Shown: positions 1 to 10,650, counted from the first letter of the stretch. The stretch: 64,000 nucleotides of DNA from Taxillus chinensis (GCA_023512835.1 CM042088.1:35915664-35979663); one strand, 5' to 3'. Numbers and translations: made by a program. The notes: generated by a model not told the origin, from the sequence alone.

Positions 1-482
1 ATTTTGATTCAGTAGTTTTTCCATTTAAGAACTATAGATTTTTACTAAACATTATCTAGATGCTCCACATAAGGTTGGAAACACCCATCCAAGGGCTGCC
101 AATCATGGCCTAGATTTGGGCCATCGTAAACTTCCCCAATAAAGACAGGAGAGAGTCCACATGTATAACAAGATAGGACCATTTTCAGCAGTTGTACTGC
201 ATCAGAGTTATCAAATCCCGCAGCCATTTTTGTAGTCAAGAAAGTCTTCTTTCTAGTAAATTTCAAAGTCTCGGGTACCGGTTCCAAAGAGTACAGAACA
301 TATCACATGAATGGTGTATGGTAAGAAACGTACTTGAAGTATGAAGCACTAATCATGCAGGCATCGATAATGTAAATAGTGGAATTAAAAATGCACTTCA
401 ATATAGCAATAAAGATTGATTTATTAAGGGGGGGGGGGGGGGGGGAACAAAACAGATAAGGCAGAAAATGCTCTGTACTTAC
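1..482 (-). other. Third intron of the MTPC2-like gene, with an unassigned open frame
   Basis: This stretch follows the donor site of exon 3 of the MTPC2-like gene on the minus strand. The next conserved exon of that family is not visible, so the intron probably runs off the left edge. It holds an 18-base G tract (428-445). It also holds an open frame of about 80 codons on the minus strand (287-45) whose product does not resemble a cation efflux protein. I do not recognise that frame and cannot say whether it is coding. Confidence 0.5.
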
Positions 483-2417
483 AGCATTGGTAAAGGCAGA
501 CAAAACCTCAAGTCTCTTGTACCTGGCATATAATAAAAGTATTACAGACAACATAATGCTATATTGTTAAACACAAAACAAAAGGTAGGAGGCAGAGTGA
601 TTGTGGTATTTGAAATGAGCTTACGAAAAGCTTAAAGACACTTACCCATAAGTATATACACAATCAGGCTTTTCCCTAGAGGCAGCCATTGCAAAGAGTG
701 AAAATGATAAGACACCACAACCAAAAGTCAAATGAAATGCATCTGACACTAAACCTGAAAAGGGGACACGGGACCAGTAACATGTTAAGAGGCCACAACT
801 GAAAGTCAAATGAAACACATCTGGCACTAAGCCTGGAGAGGCACACAGGACACAATAACAAAACAAATGAAAATGAGCAAACTGCATTTGACAAAATAAT
901 AGATATCATGTTACACAACCTTTTCCATTAACAATAACAAGAAAATGATTTCATCTGTCATAAATTTGCAAATTTCATAGTTTATACTATTTCTCTTTTC
1001 ATATATGCACAACTGTTGCACCCTAAAAAATAAAACACATGCACACATACACACTACAGCCTACAAGTAAAATCGAATAACTCCAGATAAGAAAAGTGAT
1101 CATGTTACTAATTTTCCTTTTCCCTTTTATCATCTTTTCTATTTTAAGTGAAGTTTCCACAACCCATCTCTCCTATTTATCATCCAAAACAATGCTTGCT
1201 TGGAGCCTAGAATGTCTCAACCAAATGAAAGGAAAATGTCAAGGAATCCCAACTCTGTTGGTTGGTTGTTGCAGAAAAGAAGGTGTAAATTTTTGCTCCA
1301 CGTCTTAATCACTTTATTTCCTTTCCCTCGCAAATTACTTGATCCAAAGGGAATGGAAAGAATGCAGCTAAAAATCAGAAAGTGAGCTCCTCCATAGAGT
1401 TCTTAATAATAGTAGTAAAAAATTACAAATCTTATTCATTTCATTTGCTTTCCCACACAAAATGCTTAATCCAAACCAAGTGAACACGATTCTAGAGGAG
1501 TTCACTCCGTGGAGTTCTACATGAAATTCTACATATTAATACACACACTCAAAATTCAAATTACCCAGAAAATGCTTAGTCTGAACAGAGTGGTAAAGAT
1601 GGAAAGCAATTCTAGAGCCTAGAGGTGTTCATTCTGGCATGGAAAACGACTCTATATCAAATAAATTCAAATTTCCCACCAAATACTTAATCCGAACAGA
1701 GTAAAATGTGTGAACATGGAAAGCGACTCTAGGGGTGCTAGCTCTGCCATGGAGTTTTTCACAATAGCAGCAGTATCTATACTCAATTAATTTGCGCAAA
1801 AAATAAAACACCATAACAAAAAATACAAATTAACATCAGCTACGGTGAAGAATTAAAATGTATGAAAGCGACGTAGCTAATATATCAAGCAAGCAAATTC
1901 TCCAATCAGAACAGGATATAAAATTAAGAAAAAAAACTAATGAGAACGGATTCGATCCATCCATACCTACACGACCCGAGAGCAGACCTATACATAGTTC
2001 AGCAGTAGAGCAAGCCACGTTCAATGATATCAACATAAGCAGTCTCTTCATGGGCTTACTTCCGGATCTAATAAGCCGAAACACAGACGACACAGGCAAC
2101 AAAACCGAAAACCTCTTCACTTGTTCGCCGTATACACCATCCTCTTCCGGCGGATAAGCCACCGGCGGATAAGCCACCGGCGGAACATCAACGCACGACA
2201 CGGTCCGAGACAGGAAAGGCCTGTCCAGATTAATGGACACTGGTGTGTGCGGAGGCTCCTGCGACTGCTGCTGGAACGAGGCTTGTCGGGAAAAGACAAG
2301 TCTCCGGTCGTTCTCGAAGAATCCGAGCTCACTGTTCCATGAGTGTCGGAAATCGGCCTCCGCTGTGCGGTAGTCGAAGGATTTCGACTCCAGGGGGGCA
2401 TCGTCACAGTTCCCCAT
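483..2417 (-). CDS. MTPC2: Metal tolerance protein C2-type cation efflux transporter, 5' part
   Basis: This is the N-terminal part of a cation diffusion facilitator (CDF) protein; the family exports zinc and other divalent metals across membranes. Three exons are visible on the minus strand: 2417-1967, 754-646 and 522-483. All introns are GT-AG, the phases match, and together they encode exactly 200 codons. Exon 1 carries an acidic N-terminus, the family-like segment FSRQASFQQ, a SRTVS segment and the first membrane helix (KRLLMLISLNVACSTAEL). Exon 2 encodes the second helix with SDAFHLTFGCG and a YTYG end. Exon 3 encodes YKRLEVLSAFTNA, a hallmark of the family. The ATG at 2417-2415 fits the length of plant homologues. 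A 15-base tandem duplication in exon 1 repeats PPVAY. Helices 3-6 lie outside the window. The assignment rests on remembered similarity to Arabidopsis MTPC2 and is strong at family level. Confidence 0.88.
780..835 (-). pseudogene. Decayed tandem copy of MTPC2-like exon 2
   Basis: About 25 bases upstream (in transcript sense) of the true exon 2 lies a second acceptor-like CAG, at 835-833. It is followed by roughly 50 bases matching the start of exon 2 at about 84 percent. In the matching frame it reads GLVPDVFHLTFSCGLLT, against GLVSDAFHLTFGCGVLS in the true exon. The similarity stops before the exon's 3' half and no donor site is present. It is therefore a partial duplication of acceptor plus exon start. 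It is unlikely to be spliced as a complete exon. Confidence 0.7.
1445..1800 (-). repeat. Degenerate tandem repeat in MTPC2-like intron 1
   Basis: Three diverged units with a period near 110 bases start near 1456, 1566 and 1676. Each has an aatgcttaatccgaac-like core, then a tggaaagc..tctag block, then a ..tggagttct-like block. They lie inside intron 1 (755-1966). No coding signal is seen in the intron. Confidence 0.5.
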
Positions 2418-2846
2418 GCTTGGGGGTTTTTGGGAATCGAAAACCCTAGTTTTTTCCCAGCCTATTGAAGACCCAACTCACAGAACCTTCTGTGCTGCCC
2501 AGTTCTACATTCGACAAGTGCAGTGTGTATGTACGAGGAATCGACAAGGTGACAACAAAAGCGGGTGTTAGTATTGAAATTTAAAATATGGAATGGAGAG
2601 TAGATTTGTGCGAGACTGAAGATCGGAGCTTCTGATTTCCAGAGATGATGTCAAGGACCCAAACCGTCAGGCGGCGTATAGCTGGAATGTGACAAACAAA
2701 CACCGACATGCTTGTCGTGCGCTGACCAAAACCCACCGAGCCCGGGTCTGGGCTCGCATCTGGTATGTTTGTTGTTTTCTGTGTTACAATTTCAAATTTT
2801 AAAAATAATTATAATAGTAATAATAATGCTTTTAATTTTATAATAG
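2418..2846. other. Upstream region of the MTPC2-like gene
   Basis: This is presumed 5' UTR and promoter of the minus-strand gene. The first 300 bases are of mixed composition and the rest is AT-rich. I see no confident TATA box and no other gene. Confidence 0.4.
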
Positions 2847-2850
2847 GTTA

Positions 2851-3165
2851 GAGTATTAGCAGTAAATTATTTAAAAATTTTAAAATATATATATAATAAT
2901 ATTAGTTATAAATTATATTTAAAATTTATATTTTTGTTCATAAATTTTATTAAAATTGTAAAAATCAAGTTACTTGACTAGTTAAATTTAATCAAGCTTA
3001 ATTAGCTAGTATCTCGAAGTTTAAAATTTTAACAAAATTTGAAGCCAATACATAAATTTTGAGTACAATTTATGGTCAATATAAATTTTGAGTACAATTT
3101 GTGGTCAATATCACTCTGTGTAGATAAATTTATTAAAACTTTTAACTAGTTTACTATTAATGCTC
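2851..3165. mobile_element. Tourist-like MITE 1
   Basis: An AT-rich, non-coding element begins GAGTATTAGCAGTAAATTA. Its right end, read in reverse complement, is GAGCATTAATAGTAAACTA. These terminal inverted repeats are directly flanked by TTA on both sides, the target duplication typical of PIF/Harbinger (Tourist) elements. The element contains no open frame. Confidence 0.65.
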
Positions 3166-3287
3166 TTAAACTTCACCCAATGGGAAGGATAAACCATTTT
3201 TTCTAAACAAAATGATGCTCTCATTTTTTTATTTCTATTTATGTCAAATTAGGATGTTCAGTACAATGATTGGGCCCTTGGAATAAG

Positions 3288-3653
3288 AGCATTTAAATAG
3301 CAGTCTCTTTCTTTTTAAAATAATCAAAATTATATCTTTTATGATTTTAATAATATTTTTTTACCACACTTTTTAGTTTTTATTTTAATAATGAGCACTT
3401 TAATTTAAAATTTATTTTTAAAATATTTATTTATTTTCCTGCTAGGAGAAAAATTTGAAAATAATGGAAAAATAAAAAAAATATTTAAATAGTATAAAAG
3501 GAATAGAAAATGTTAAATTTGAAAGTTTTCTATTTATAATGTCAAATTTTTTATTAAAATGAAGATGTGAAAAATATAGTTTTTAAGTGTTTTTATTAAA
3601 TTGACTAATCAAAGTAACAAAAAAATGAATTTAAAATGGCTATGTTGGGTGCT
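3288..3653. mobile_element. Tourist-like MITE 2
   Basis: A second AT-rich element begins GAGCATTTAAATAGCAG and ends in the complement of GAGCACCCAACATAGCC. It is flanked by TAA on both sides. Its interior resembles the elements at 25.9 kb and 39.5 kb in the segments near TTTTAATAATATT and ATTAAATTGACTAATCAAA. It has no coding capacity. Confidence 0.65.
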
Positions 3654-3800
3654 CTAAGAGCATTTTCATCGGTCTCTTTAAAATTGCATCTTTTAAAATT
3701 AAAAGTATATGTATTTTTATTTCAACAATTCATTTTTTTATCACACTTTTTATCCTCACTCTTTTGCAAATTTGGAATATTCAATGACAAGGATATGATA
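3654..3800. mobile_element. Truncated Tourist-like MITE 3
   Basis: A third copy begins GAGCATTTTCATCGGTCTC directly at the TAA duplication of MITE 2. It follows the same pattern as far as a TTTTTTATCACACTTTTTA segment shared with MITE 2. The other end is missing, so it is a truncated or nested copy. Confidence 0.5.
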
Positions 3801-4007
3801 GTATAAGTAATATGCATGGAAAATGGAATGGATTGCAAGCATTGGTTTTAAATATCCCCCCCGTAAAGACTATTGTAGTCATTCTATGGGGTTTTAACTA
3901 TCCCGGACCCAGAGTAACCCCCCATGTGACATTTTATGGGCCATTCCCCGTTCGTCTTCCTCATTTGTTACAATATCTGTGTATATCGTGTCAATTATTT
4001 AACATAT

Positions 4008-4510
4008 CATTTATAATTGGCATTAGTTACTACGTCAAGAGAAGTTATCATCATTCATAAATTTTTCGTTAAATTATCATATATTGTCAATATTATTGAT
4101 GTTTTATGTAAGCATAATGACGCATTCAAAGTTGTTCAAGCTTCTCAAATTAAACATTTGTTTTCCATTGGTGAGTTGGAGACTAGTAGGGGTCCTTAAT
4201 CAAATTGACACTTTATAACAAGCAGGAGATACCTATTGGAGTTCTAACTTAAGTTCTGTTTTTAGCTTGATTAATATGTTCAATTCAACCTGTAAAGTTC
4301 TTTTTAATATCAATGATGATGAGACTTCTTGGGCTTAACGAGGTGATGCAAACACAGCTTATGAAGAATTAACATCATTTGAGTTTGTCTTCATTTTACA
4401 TCTTATGACAGACATTATACAGATCACTAATTTACTTTGTCATGCTTTGCAGTCTAAATCTCAAGACATTTTAAATGTCATGTATCTTGTTTCGTCAACT
4501 AAAATGTTTT
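4008..4510 (+). pseudogene. hAT transposase relic 1 (TTF-type / ZMYM1-like)
   Basis: The conceptual translation matches the middle of plant hAT-related TTF-type zinc finger transposases. It begins with ALVTTSREV and HKFFVKL, continues with QIKHLFSIGELETSRG and a QAGDTYWSS segment that corresponds to the usual PGDTRWSS, and ends with SFEFVFILHLM and LLCHALQSKSQDILN. Stop codons and frameshifts interrupt it, for example near 4199, 4224 and 4338. It is clearly dead. It ends abruptly at about 4505, where a retrotransposon LTR begins, so the LTR probably landed in it. Confidence 0.75.
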
Positions 4511-4884
4511 TCCCTATAAAGATCTGTATTTGGGTATTGTTGAGAAATAGCCATTCTAGAAGGATGGAAACATTTGAACGATATTATGTTCGTCGATGTG
4601 AGCATTTTGGCTGTATTTGGGCCCAATTCCAGATTGGGGCCCTGAGTGACCCAATTGTTGACTTTTTCGAGGCCCCAATTTGGACAATGATGATTGACCT
4701 TGCGTTTGAGTGGTCAGTTGAGTTGGAAAATATCTAGATTTAAGTTCAATTTGAAGTTCGTGACCCCATGAAGTCAATTATTATTTTGGAGGTTGATTAA
4801 TTAAAAAGAAAGGCAGTAAATATAAATAGGAGGTGGAGAAAGAGGACTTCCACGTTATGCTATCATGTTCGTGCATTTGAGAGT

Positions 4885-4888
<4 letters not shown>

Positions 4889-4922
<34 letters not shown>
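4889..4922 (+). repeat. (GA)n microsatellite inside LTR
   Basis: A pure GA dinucleotide run. The equivalent CT run at 29785-29830 sits at the corresponding place of the opposite-orientation LTR, so it belongs to the element family. Confidence 0.9.
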
Positions 4923-4926
<4 letters not shown>

Positions 4927-5133
4927 CTTAGAAGCTTGGAGCCTTAGTGATTTGAGACGATTGGAGTTCGTGGATCTCAAAGAATCACTCCAGGTAGGTG
5001 TGTTCTCTTGATTTTTCACTCCTTCTTTGCTGTTTCATTGGATTGACATGTAAGAATTAAATGAATTCATAAAATTTGTGATGAACCCTAAAAAATTAGG
5101 GAAAACAAAAATTGAGCATGAAACCTTGATTTT

Positions 5134-7237
5134 TGTAAGGACCCGTACCGGAGGGAGGTCGGAAGTTAGGCCCGGTTAAAGTTTAAAATATGTATTAGCA
5201 ATTTAGATCATTATTATTATTCAGTGATTTAAATATGTTGGGTATTATTATTATAATATAATACTAATATTTAATTATTTGGGGTATTATTATAATAATT
5301 AATGTTGTGATTGTTATTGTTATTGCGATTATTGGGTTTATTATTATCATTATTATTATTATGTGATTATTATTAACCCAAGCATTAAATATAAAGACCT
5401 TATTAATATTGTTATTATTAATTATTAATGCAATATTATTATTGATATTATTATTATTATTATATTTAAGAGTATAAATAAAAGAAGCTAGGGTAGAAGC
5501 CTTATTTTCGTTGTGCGCGCGCAGGCTTGGCAAGGGGAGCAACAAAGTTTGAAGCAAACTGTCGAGTTGATCATTCGAGGCTGTAATCAGGTAGGTGGTT
5601 CATGGTTCTTGATTTCCTTGTATTGCTTGAATGTGGATAGTATGGTTGGTGACTTGAATCATAGTTATATACATATAATTATTACACGAAATAGGGCCTT
5701 CGTCTGGTGTTGCGTCGATAGTGTAAGGAGGAGATAGGGAGGCAGCGTCAGCACTCGTTAGAGCGTTCTCGTGCGCCACGCGGAGGAGGCGGCCAGCGAC
5801 GTCCCGTGCGACGGTGGCAGACGATATCCAGTGTGGCGGCCGCGTACCTTGCGCAGCCCGATGCTCCGCCGTGGTCGGGAAGGAAGAGAGGGGCGGCAGC
5901 GTCAGCGCTGCCCCAAAGAAACTCTCACGCGTCGTGCGAGGGAGGTGAAGTGCGAGGGTGGCGTTGCAGCGCCAAGGACTGCTCCCGCGCGTCGCGTCGT
6001 CCGGGGTAGGAGCAGATCGGCGCCCCTGGATGGTTTAGAGAGAGAAGGAGGCGGCAGCATCCATGCCGCCTCCCTTGAACCGCCGCTAGCCCTAGTGGGC
6101 TAGCAGGTTAACGCTGGGCCGGATGCCCTTTTCCCCCTTCCCCAGCGTAAATAAATAAATAAATCATCTGTATACCTATAAATGAATTTATATACAATAT
6201 ATATATATATATAAAATAAATGTTTGGTAATCAATTCAGAATTTATATATATATATATTTATTCTTTCTTTTAATTTGACAATATGATAACGGATTGATT
6301 TCGTTTGGTTAGGTTAATTTAATTGAAGTCGTTGAATTTACTGTTATAAGTCTGGTTATGATGATCGTTTGTGACACATTAATATTATTGTTTGGCAATT
6401 TAAATATCCTGTAATGCCACGGGAAGGTTTCTGGTTTTATCTTTTGATCACATGTGTGAATTTGATGGCGGAGCTGTTTGGGTAACCGCGGTTCCCACAC
6501 AAGGCTGGCATGAGGCTGCGGGTTCCCTATGTGGCTGGTAACTCAGGTCCCATATGTGGCAGGTGGTCGCTAGGGACACCACAGGTCTCACATATGGCCG
6601 TTTAGTAGTGATTTAAATTCCCAGGAGTTGTTTACGGGAATTCGTTGATGATTGAGTTGTTCAATGTGAACCTTAAATAAATGGATTGTGATGCAATAGA
6701 TGTTATAATTTATGAATTTATGTAAGCTTACTGTGGGATAGTAGGACACTACACGGTCACAAGCATACACTGAGCATTTAGATTTAAAGGTTTATATAGT
6801 GGGGTACTGGAGATGGGGGCTACCTACTAGGCATACGTGCTCACCTTACTTTTCTATTTCCTACAGGTTGTAGGGGATAGCCGTTGGAGCTATAGCGGAG
6901 CAGGTCGGGGCCTCCTTGTGTAGGATTCTTTTTTTATGGATTGTTTATTGGTTTGATTATTTATTTTCCGGACTCGGGTTTGTGACAGTTGTATTAACTT
7001 GGATAGCTGGACCTTGTTACTTTGTGTTTATTGGTGCTGAATGGACTTCAATAATATTATTTGCAGATATATTTATTAATGTCTTGTATGTTGCATCGGA
7101 TTATTTATAAGTACAATGCTACCCCCCGTTGTAGTATTGTACAGGGTTAAATCAGTCACCAACCCCTCGACCCCTGGAGTAGGCGTGGGGAAGTCACATT
7201 CCTAGTTCTGTAGGTTTCAGAATTTAGGGGCGTGACA
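5134..7237 (+). mobile_element. Solo LTR with perfect ATTTT target duplication
   Basis: The sequence starts TGTAAGGACCCGTACC and ends GGGGCGTGACA, the terminal pattern of plant Ty3/gypsy LTRs. It is bounded by ATTTT at 5129-5133 and ATTTT at 7238-7242. No gag or pol lies between, and there is no second LTR, so it is a solo LTR of 2104 bases left by recombination. It carries ATT-rich microsatellites (5200-5470) and a GC-rich core (5750-6110). Orientation is assigned from the end motifs. Open frames within it show no known domain. Confidence 0.85.
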
Positions 7238-8653
7238 ATTTTTTAGGTTGTTTGGTAGCCTAATGTGGCTAGAGGATGTTAAAAATCCATAATAGGGATG
7301 AATTGATGCTTAGAAATAAGGATTTAACTGGTATAACTGGGTTTCAAGATGAAACAAGAATGAACACAGTCGAAGGATCGTGTTGGGAGAGTTGCTCGAC
7401 ACTACCCGAGGCTTGAGAGTCGAGCAGGCCCTCGAGCGGTTGGGCAGTACAGTTCTGGTGCAATTGGCAATGTTAGGGATTATTACATTATAAATTTATA
7501 TGTAAAGTATTATACTTAAGTTACAATGTAAATAAGGAAAATACCCCCATTTGGATTTAAAAAAACTAAAAAATCAAAGTTTCACTCTTTGAAAAAGTAA
7601 AAAAAAAAAAAGGGAATTAACACCAAATCTTAGAAAAATCTAATTTTTTGTTTAAGGTAATTATTTGCGAAGTGGGGTTAGACCTCTCAGAAAAACCTCC
7701 AAAAATCAAGTTATTTTAGTTATGATATGAGGAACCATTGTTGGGACTTTTTATTTCAAAAAAGCACCCTTTATGAAAATCTTCTTCCTTGGTCAAGGCA
7801 TGAGGATCGATTTGTGAAGATTGACCTCGGTTATAGAGAGAGTGTTGTGAACCCTAATGCCATAATGATGTTGGTGTGTTAATTTGAGGATTTTGGCCTT
7901 GAGCTCCATGACATGTTTGTGTATTCTCACTGTGATACACATATTGTGCTATGTGGTTGACGTGACAGGCTCATGCCTGGGTTGAGTTGTTGAGCTCGTG
8001 GTGACAGGCTATGGCCTGAGTTGAGCTGTTGAGCTCATGGTGCTAAGACTGAGTGCCTTGAGTTGAGATCATGTTGAGGATCGTGGATAAGAAGTCCTGT
8101 GCGAATAGGATGAATCCTGATGTTTGTTTACATGTTGAGTTCTAATGATTGTGCACACTACACGGTGTACGAATACACTAAACATGTAGTATAGATTTAT
8201 CTATTTTATATAGTAAAATGATGTGGAGTTATGGGGTCACCTATTGAGCTTGTAGCTCATCCCTACTTTGTTGTTTATCCTTTTCAAGTATGACCCGAGA
8301 CTAGTAGAGGGCTTTCTTCCAAGAGGACGTGCCCACTACTTTGATGTATGATACAGTATTGTATTTTATATTAATTATATATTGTATCCCGAACGTGGGT
8401 CTGTGGATGGTTATATTTGCACATTATTTGTGATATGATGTATGTATGACTATTTGACATATTGTATGCATGATGATGTATGAGAAAATACAGGATTACC
8501 CTTGATGTATGACTATATAGATTTGCATGATTGAGACAGCACCTATGGTGTAGTCTCTATTGGTGCTTGTCATCATTTCTTTGACATTTCGGGTGCAGGC
8601 AAAGGGAAGTAATGTTCCTTGTTCCGGGTTCCTTGGAATTCAAGGGCATGACA

Positions 8654-8985
8654 AGTTAGTATCAGAGCATGGTCTAGTAAACATAGGCTAGTGAGGGGTG
8701 GTTAATTGATCCCACATTACTTAGAAAACTATAGGGAGGGCGCCTAATCAATGTAGTCCTTATATGTGTTCTAGGTTATTTTTGTGTCAGTTAGATCATC
8801 CTAGGAGCATATATTGGGATGGATGCATATCTATTGGTATAATTGTGTGCATATATGTTACTAGATTATCTTTGTGTGTGATACAATTGTATTGGCACCA
8901 GGATGACATGTGGCTGTTGTTGAATCCCATTTTGATCGGGTTAGATCACAATTGTACTTGGTGAAGGGCCATAAGACTAAGGACT
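8654..8985 (+). mobile_element. Primer binding site and leader remnant of a gypsy-type element
   Basis: Directly after the LTR end at 8653 comes TTAGTATCAGAGCATGG (8656-8672). It differs from the usual initiator-tRNA-Met primer site TTGGTATCAGAGC at one position. About 300 bases of leader-like sequence follow. No gag frame is then found, so the body of the element has been deleted or lost. Confidence 0.65.
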
Positions 8986-9554
8986 GCTTTGGGAAACCTT
9001 AAAATATCCCAAAGCAAACGCTGAGTGATAAAGAATGAAAATTGGAGAACAACACACTTAACTACACTTGATTTCGAGAAGAAATAAAGAAACTATGACA
9101 GAATCAAGTTTTGTACGAATTTGAATTGGACAGCCGATGCGCAATGCATTGTTTTGCCAATAACTTCCCCAATACTTATTGGAATCGAACAAAGTTACTT
9201 GCATGGGTTATCTAACATAATTATCTATCATTTTTAACTATTTTAAGGTTATTTCGATCTCTATACATTTAGTTATGATTTTTTGAAGTTAGTAATTGAG
9301 TTTGGGTCAAACAGCTGGTGCACAACGTATTGTTTTGTCAATTACTTGCTCAATACTTGTCGGAATTGAACAAAGTAAATTGTCTTAGTTATATAACATC
9401 TTTATCTATCATCTCCAATTGATTTGAGGATATTTTGAGGTGTGTGCAATTAGTTTGACCCTAATCTAATCTTTGTAGAGAAAGTTATGAATTTTTGAAG
9501 TTGCTCCAAAAATCTGCCTCATTTTCCACAATTATTGGTTCTTCATATGCATGT
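8986..9554. repeat. Non-coding stretch with a diverged ~185-bp tandem duplication
   Basis: Two diverged units, about 9125-9295 and 9305-9480, share a cattgttttgccaat-like block, caatacttrtcggaat and a gaacaaagtaa..t block. I see no gene. The similarity is by eye and imperfect. Confidence 0.5.
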
Positions 9555-9556
9555 TT

Positions 9557-9598
9557 GTCCCACATTGACAATTTTGTTTCTCTTTATTCCAGTATATA
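9557..9598 (+). promoter_or_regulatory. Possible USE/TATA pair of snRNA-promoter type
   Basis: GTCCCACATTG resembles the plant upstream sequence element of snRNA promoters (RTCCCACATCG). It is followed about 22 bases later by the TATA-like AGTATATATAC. That spacing is close to the one used by plant Pol III snRNA promoters. The sequence downstream is not U6, U3 or another RNA I recognise. Similar boxes also occur by chance and in transposons, so this is tentative. Confidence 0.25.
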
Positions 9599-9699
9599 TA
9601 CAAAGACACTCTTCTTACACAGCAAGTGAGAACAAGAGAAGCCCAGGGAAACCCAAGTAGAGTCACCAGTTGGTGACTGAGCCCAAATTCGGAATTTTT

Positions 9700-10110
9700 T
9701 GAGAAACACAAAATCCAGAGGTCAAACTTGGTCAAATACGGAGTAAGCCTAATGATCTTGAGTAAGAATGATATAGAATAAGAACCCAATGATCCGAAAT
9801 AAGCCCAGATCTGAAGGTTAAACTTAATCAAATCCAAAGTATGAGTGATATGGAATAAGGACTCAATGATCTGGAATAAGCCTAGATCTGGAGGTCAAAC
9901 TTGGTCAAATTCAGAGTAGGATGATACGAAATAAGGACCTAATGATCCGGAATAAGCCCGAACTTGGTCAAATTCGGAGGTCAAACTTGGTTAAATCCAA
10001 AATAAGCTTAGAAGATGCGAAATAAGCTTCCAATGGTCCAGAAATCATCCCCATGATGCAGAATAAGCTTCGATGATGCGGAACAGGCTCCCAATGGCTC
10101 AAAATTAAGG
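9700..10110 (+). repeat. Degenerate minisatellite with TGATCCGGAATAAGCC core
   Basis: Repeated blocks of roughly 80-90 bases alternate a GGTCAAACTTGGTCAAATT-like segment with an aatgatccggaataagcc-like segment. Later units decay to gatgcggaataagctt. At least four units are readable. There is no conserved open frame across them. Confidence 0.6.
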
Positions 10111-10114
10111 GGGC

Positions 10115-10648
10115 CGGCCTTTATATTACATATATATAATTAAAATTAAAATTAATTAATAATGTAATTTAGTATACTATATTGTTTGTGATAAACATGT
10201 TACTAATTATAATAATGGTAAATGAATTATATAATTTTAAAAAATTATCTAATTTGATTATATGATAATTTGATTAGTTTTTTATGCTTTTATGTTATTA
10301 ATTTTAACTTAAATAGTAATAATCGTCAGTATTGGTCTCAAGGCCTGGCAAGTGAAGCCTGAGTTTTTGTCCCTTAAAAATTAAATTAAAATTAGAGCTT
10401 TCGGGGCTCATCTCATCTTGACATAACTTCTAATGGTAGCAAACAATTAAAAATTAATTTATAATTTCGATAATGATATATATTTTTAAATTTTATATTA
10501 TTTATATAATTATAATAAATAAAAATAAAAATTATCAATTTAATTTATGAATAAGAGCTTCCAATTTAATAATCACTTTAGACCCTTTAAATTTCGGGAC
10601 CGATCCTACTAATCATAGTTTTAAATAATAATTTCTAAATATAAATTA
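10115..10648. other. AT-rich intergenic DNA
   Basis: No gene, terminal repeat or recognisable element end is seen. Confidence 0.4.
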
Positions 10649-10650
10649 CA

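Larger units (their letters stand above)
4515..8653 (+). mobile_element. Gypsy-type 5' LTR, split by a younger solo LTR
   Basis: This LTR starts with a degenerate TGTAATGACCCGTATTTGGG-like end and finishes in GGGCATGACA at 8653. A primer binding site follows immediately. Its two halves, 4515-5133 and 7243-8653, total about 2.0 kb. They match the solo LTR at 27800-30247, which lies in opposite orientation, along most of their length. The match includes a GA/CT microsatellite and the segment CTCAAAGAATCACTCCA. The split is caused by the solo LTR at 5134-7237. The reading orientation is plus, from the primer site position. The left boundary is uncertain by about 10 bases. Confidence 0.7.

Noticed and set aside
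5264..5557. Minus-strand open frame rich in Asn/Ile
   Set aside because: It is a translation of ATT/AAT microsatellites inside the solo LTR.
6916..7110. Plus-strand frame with several hydrophobic stretches, like a small membrane protein
   Set aside because: It lies within the solo LTR near its 3' end, has no family resemblance and no partner.
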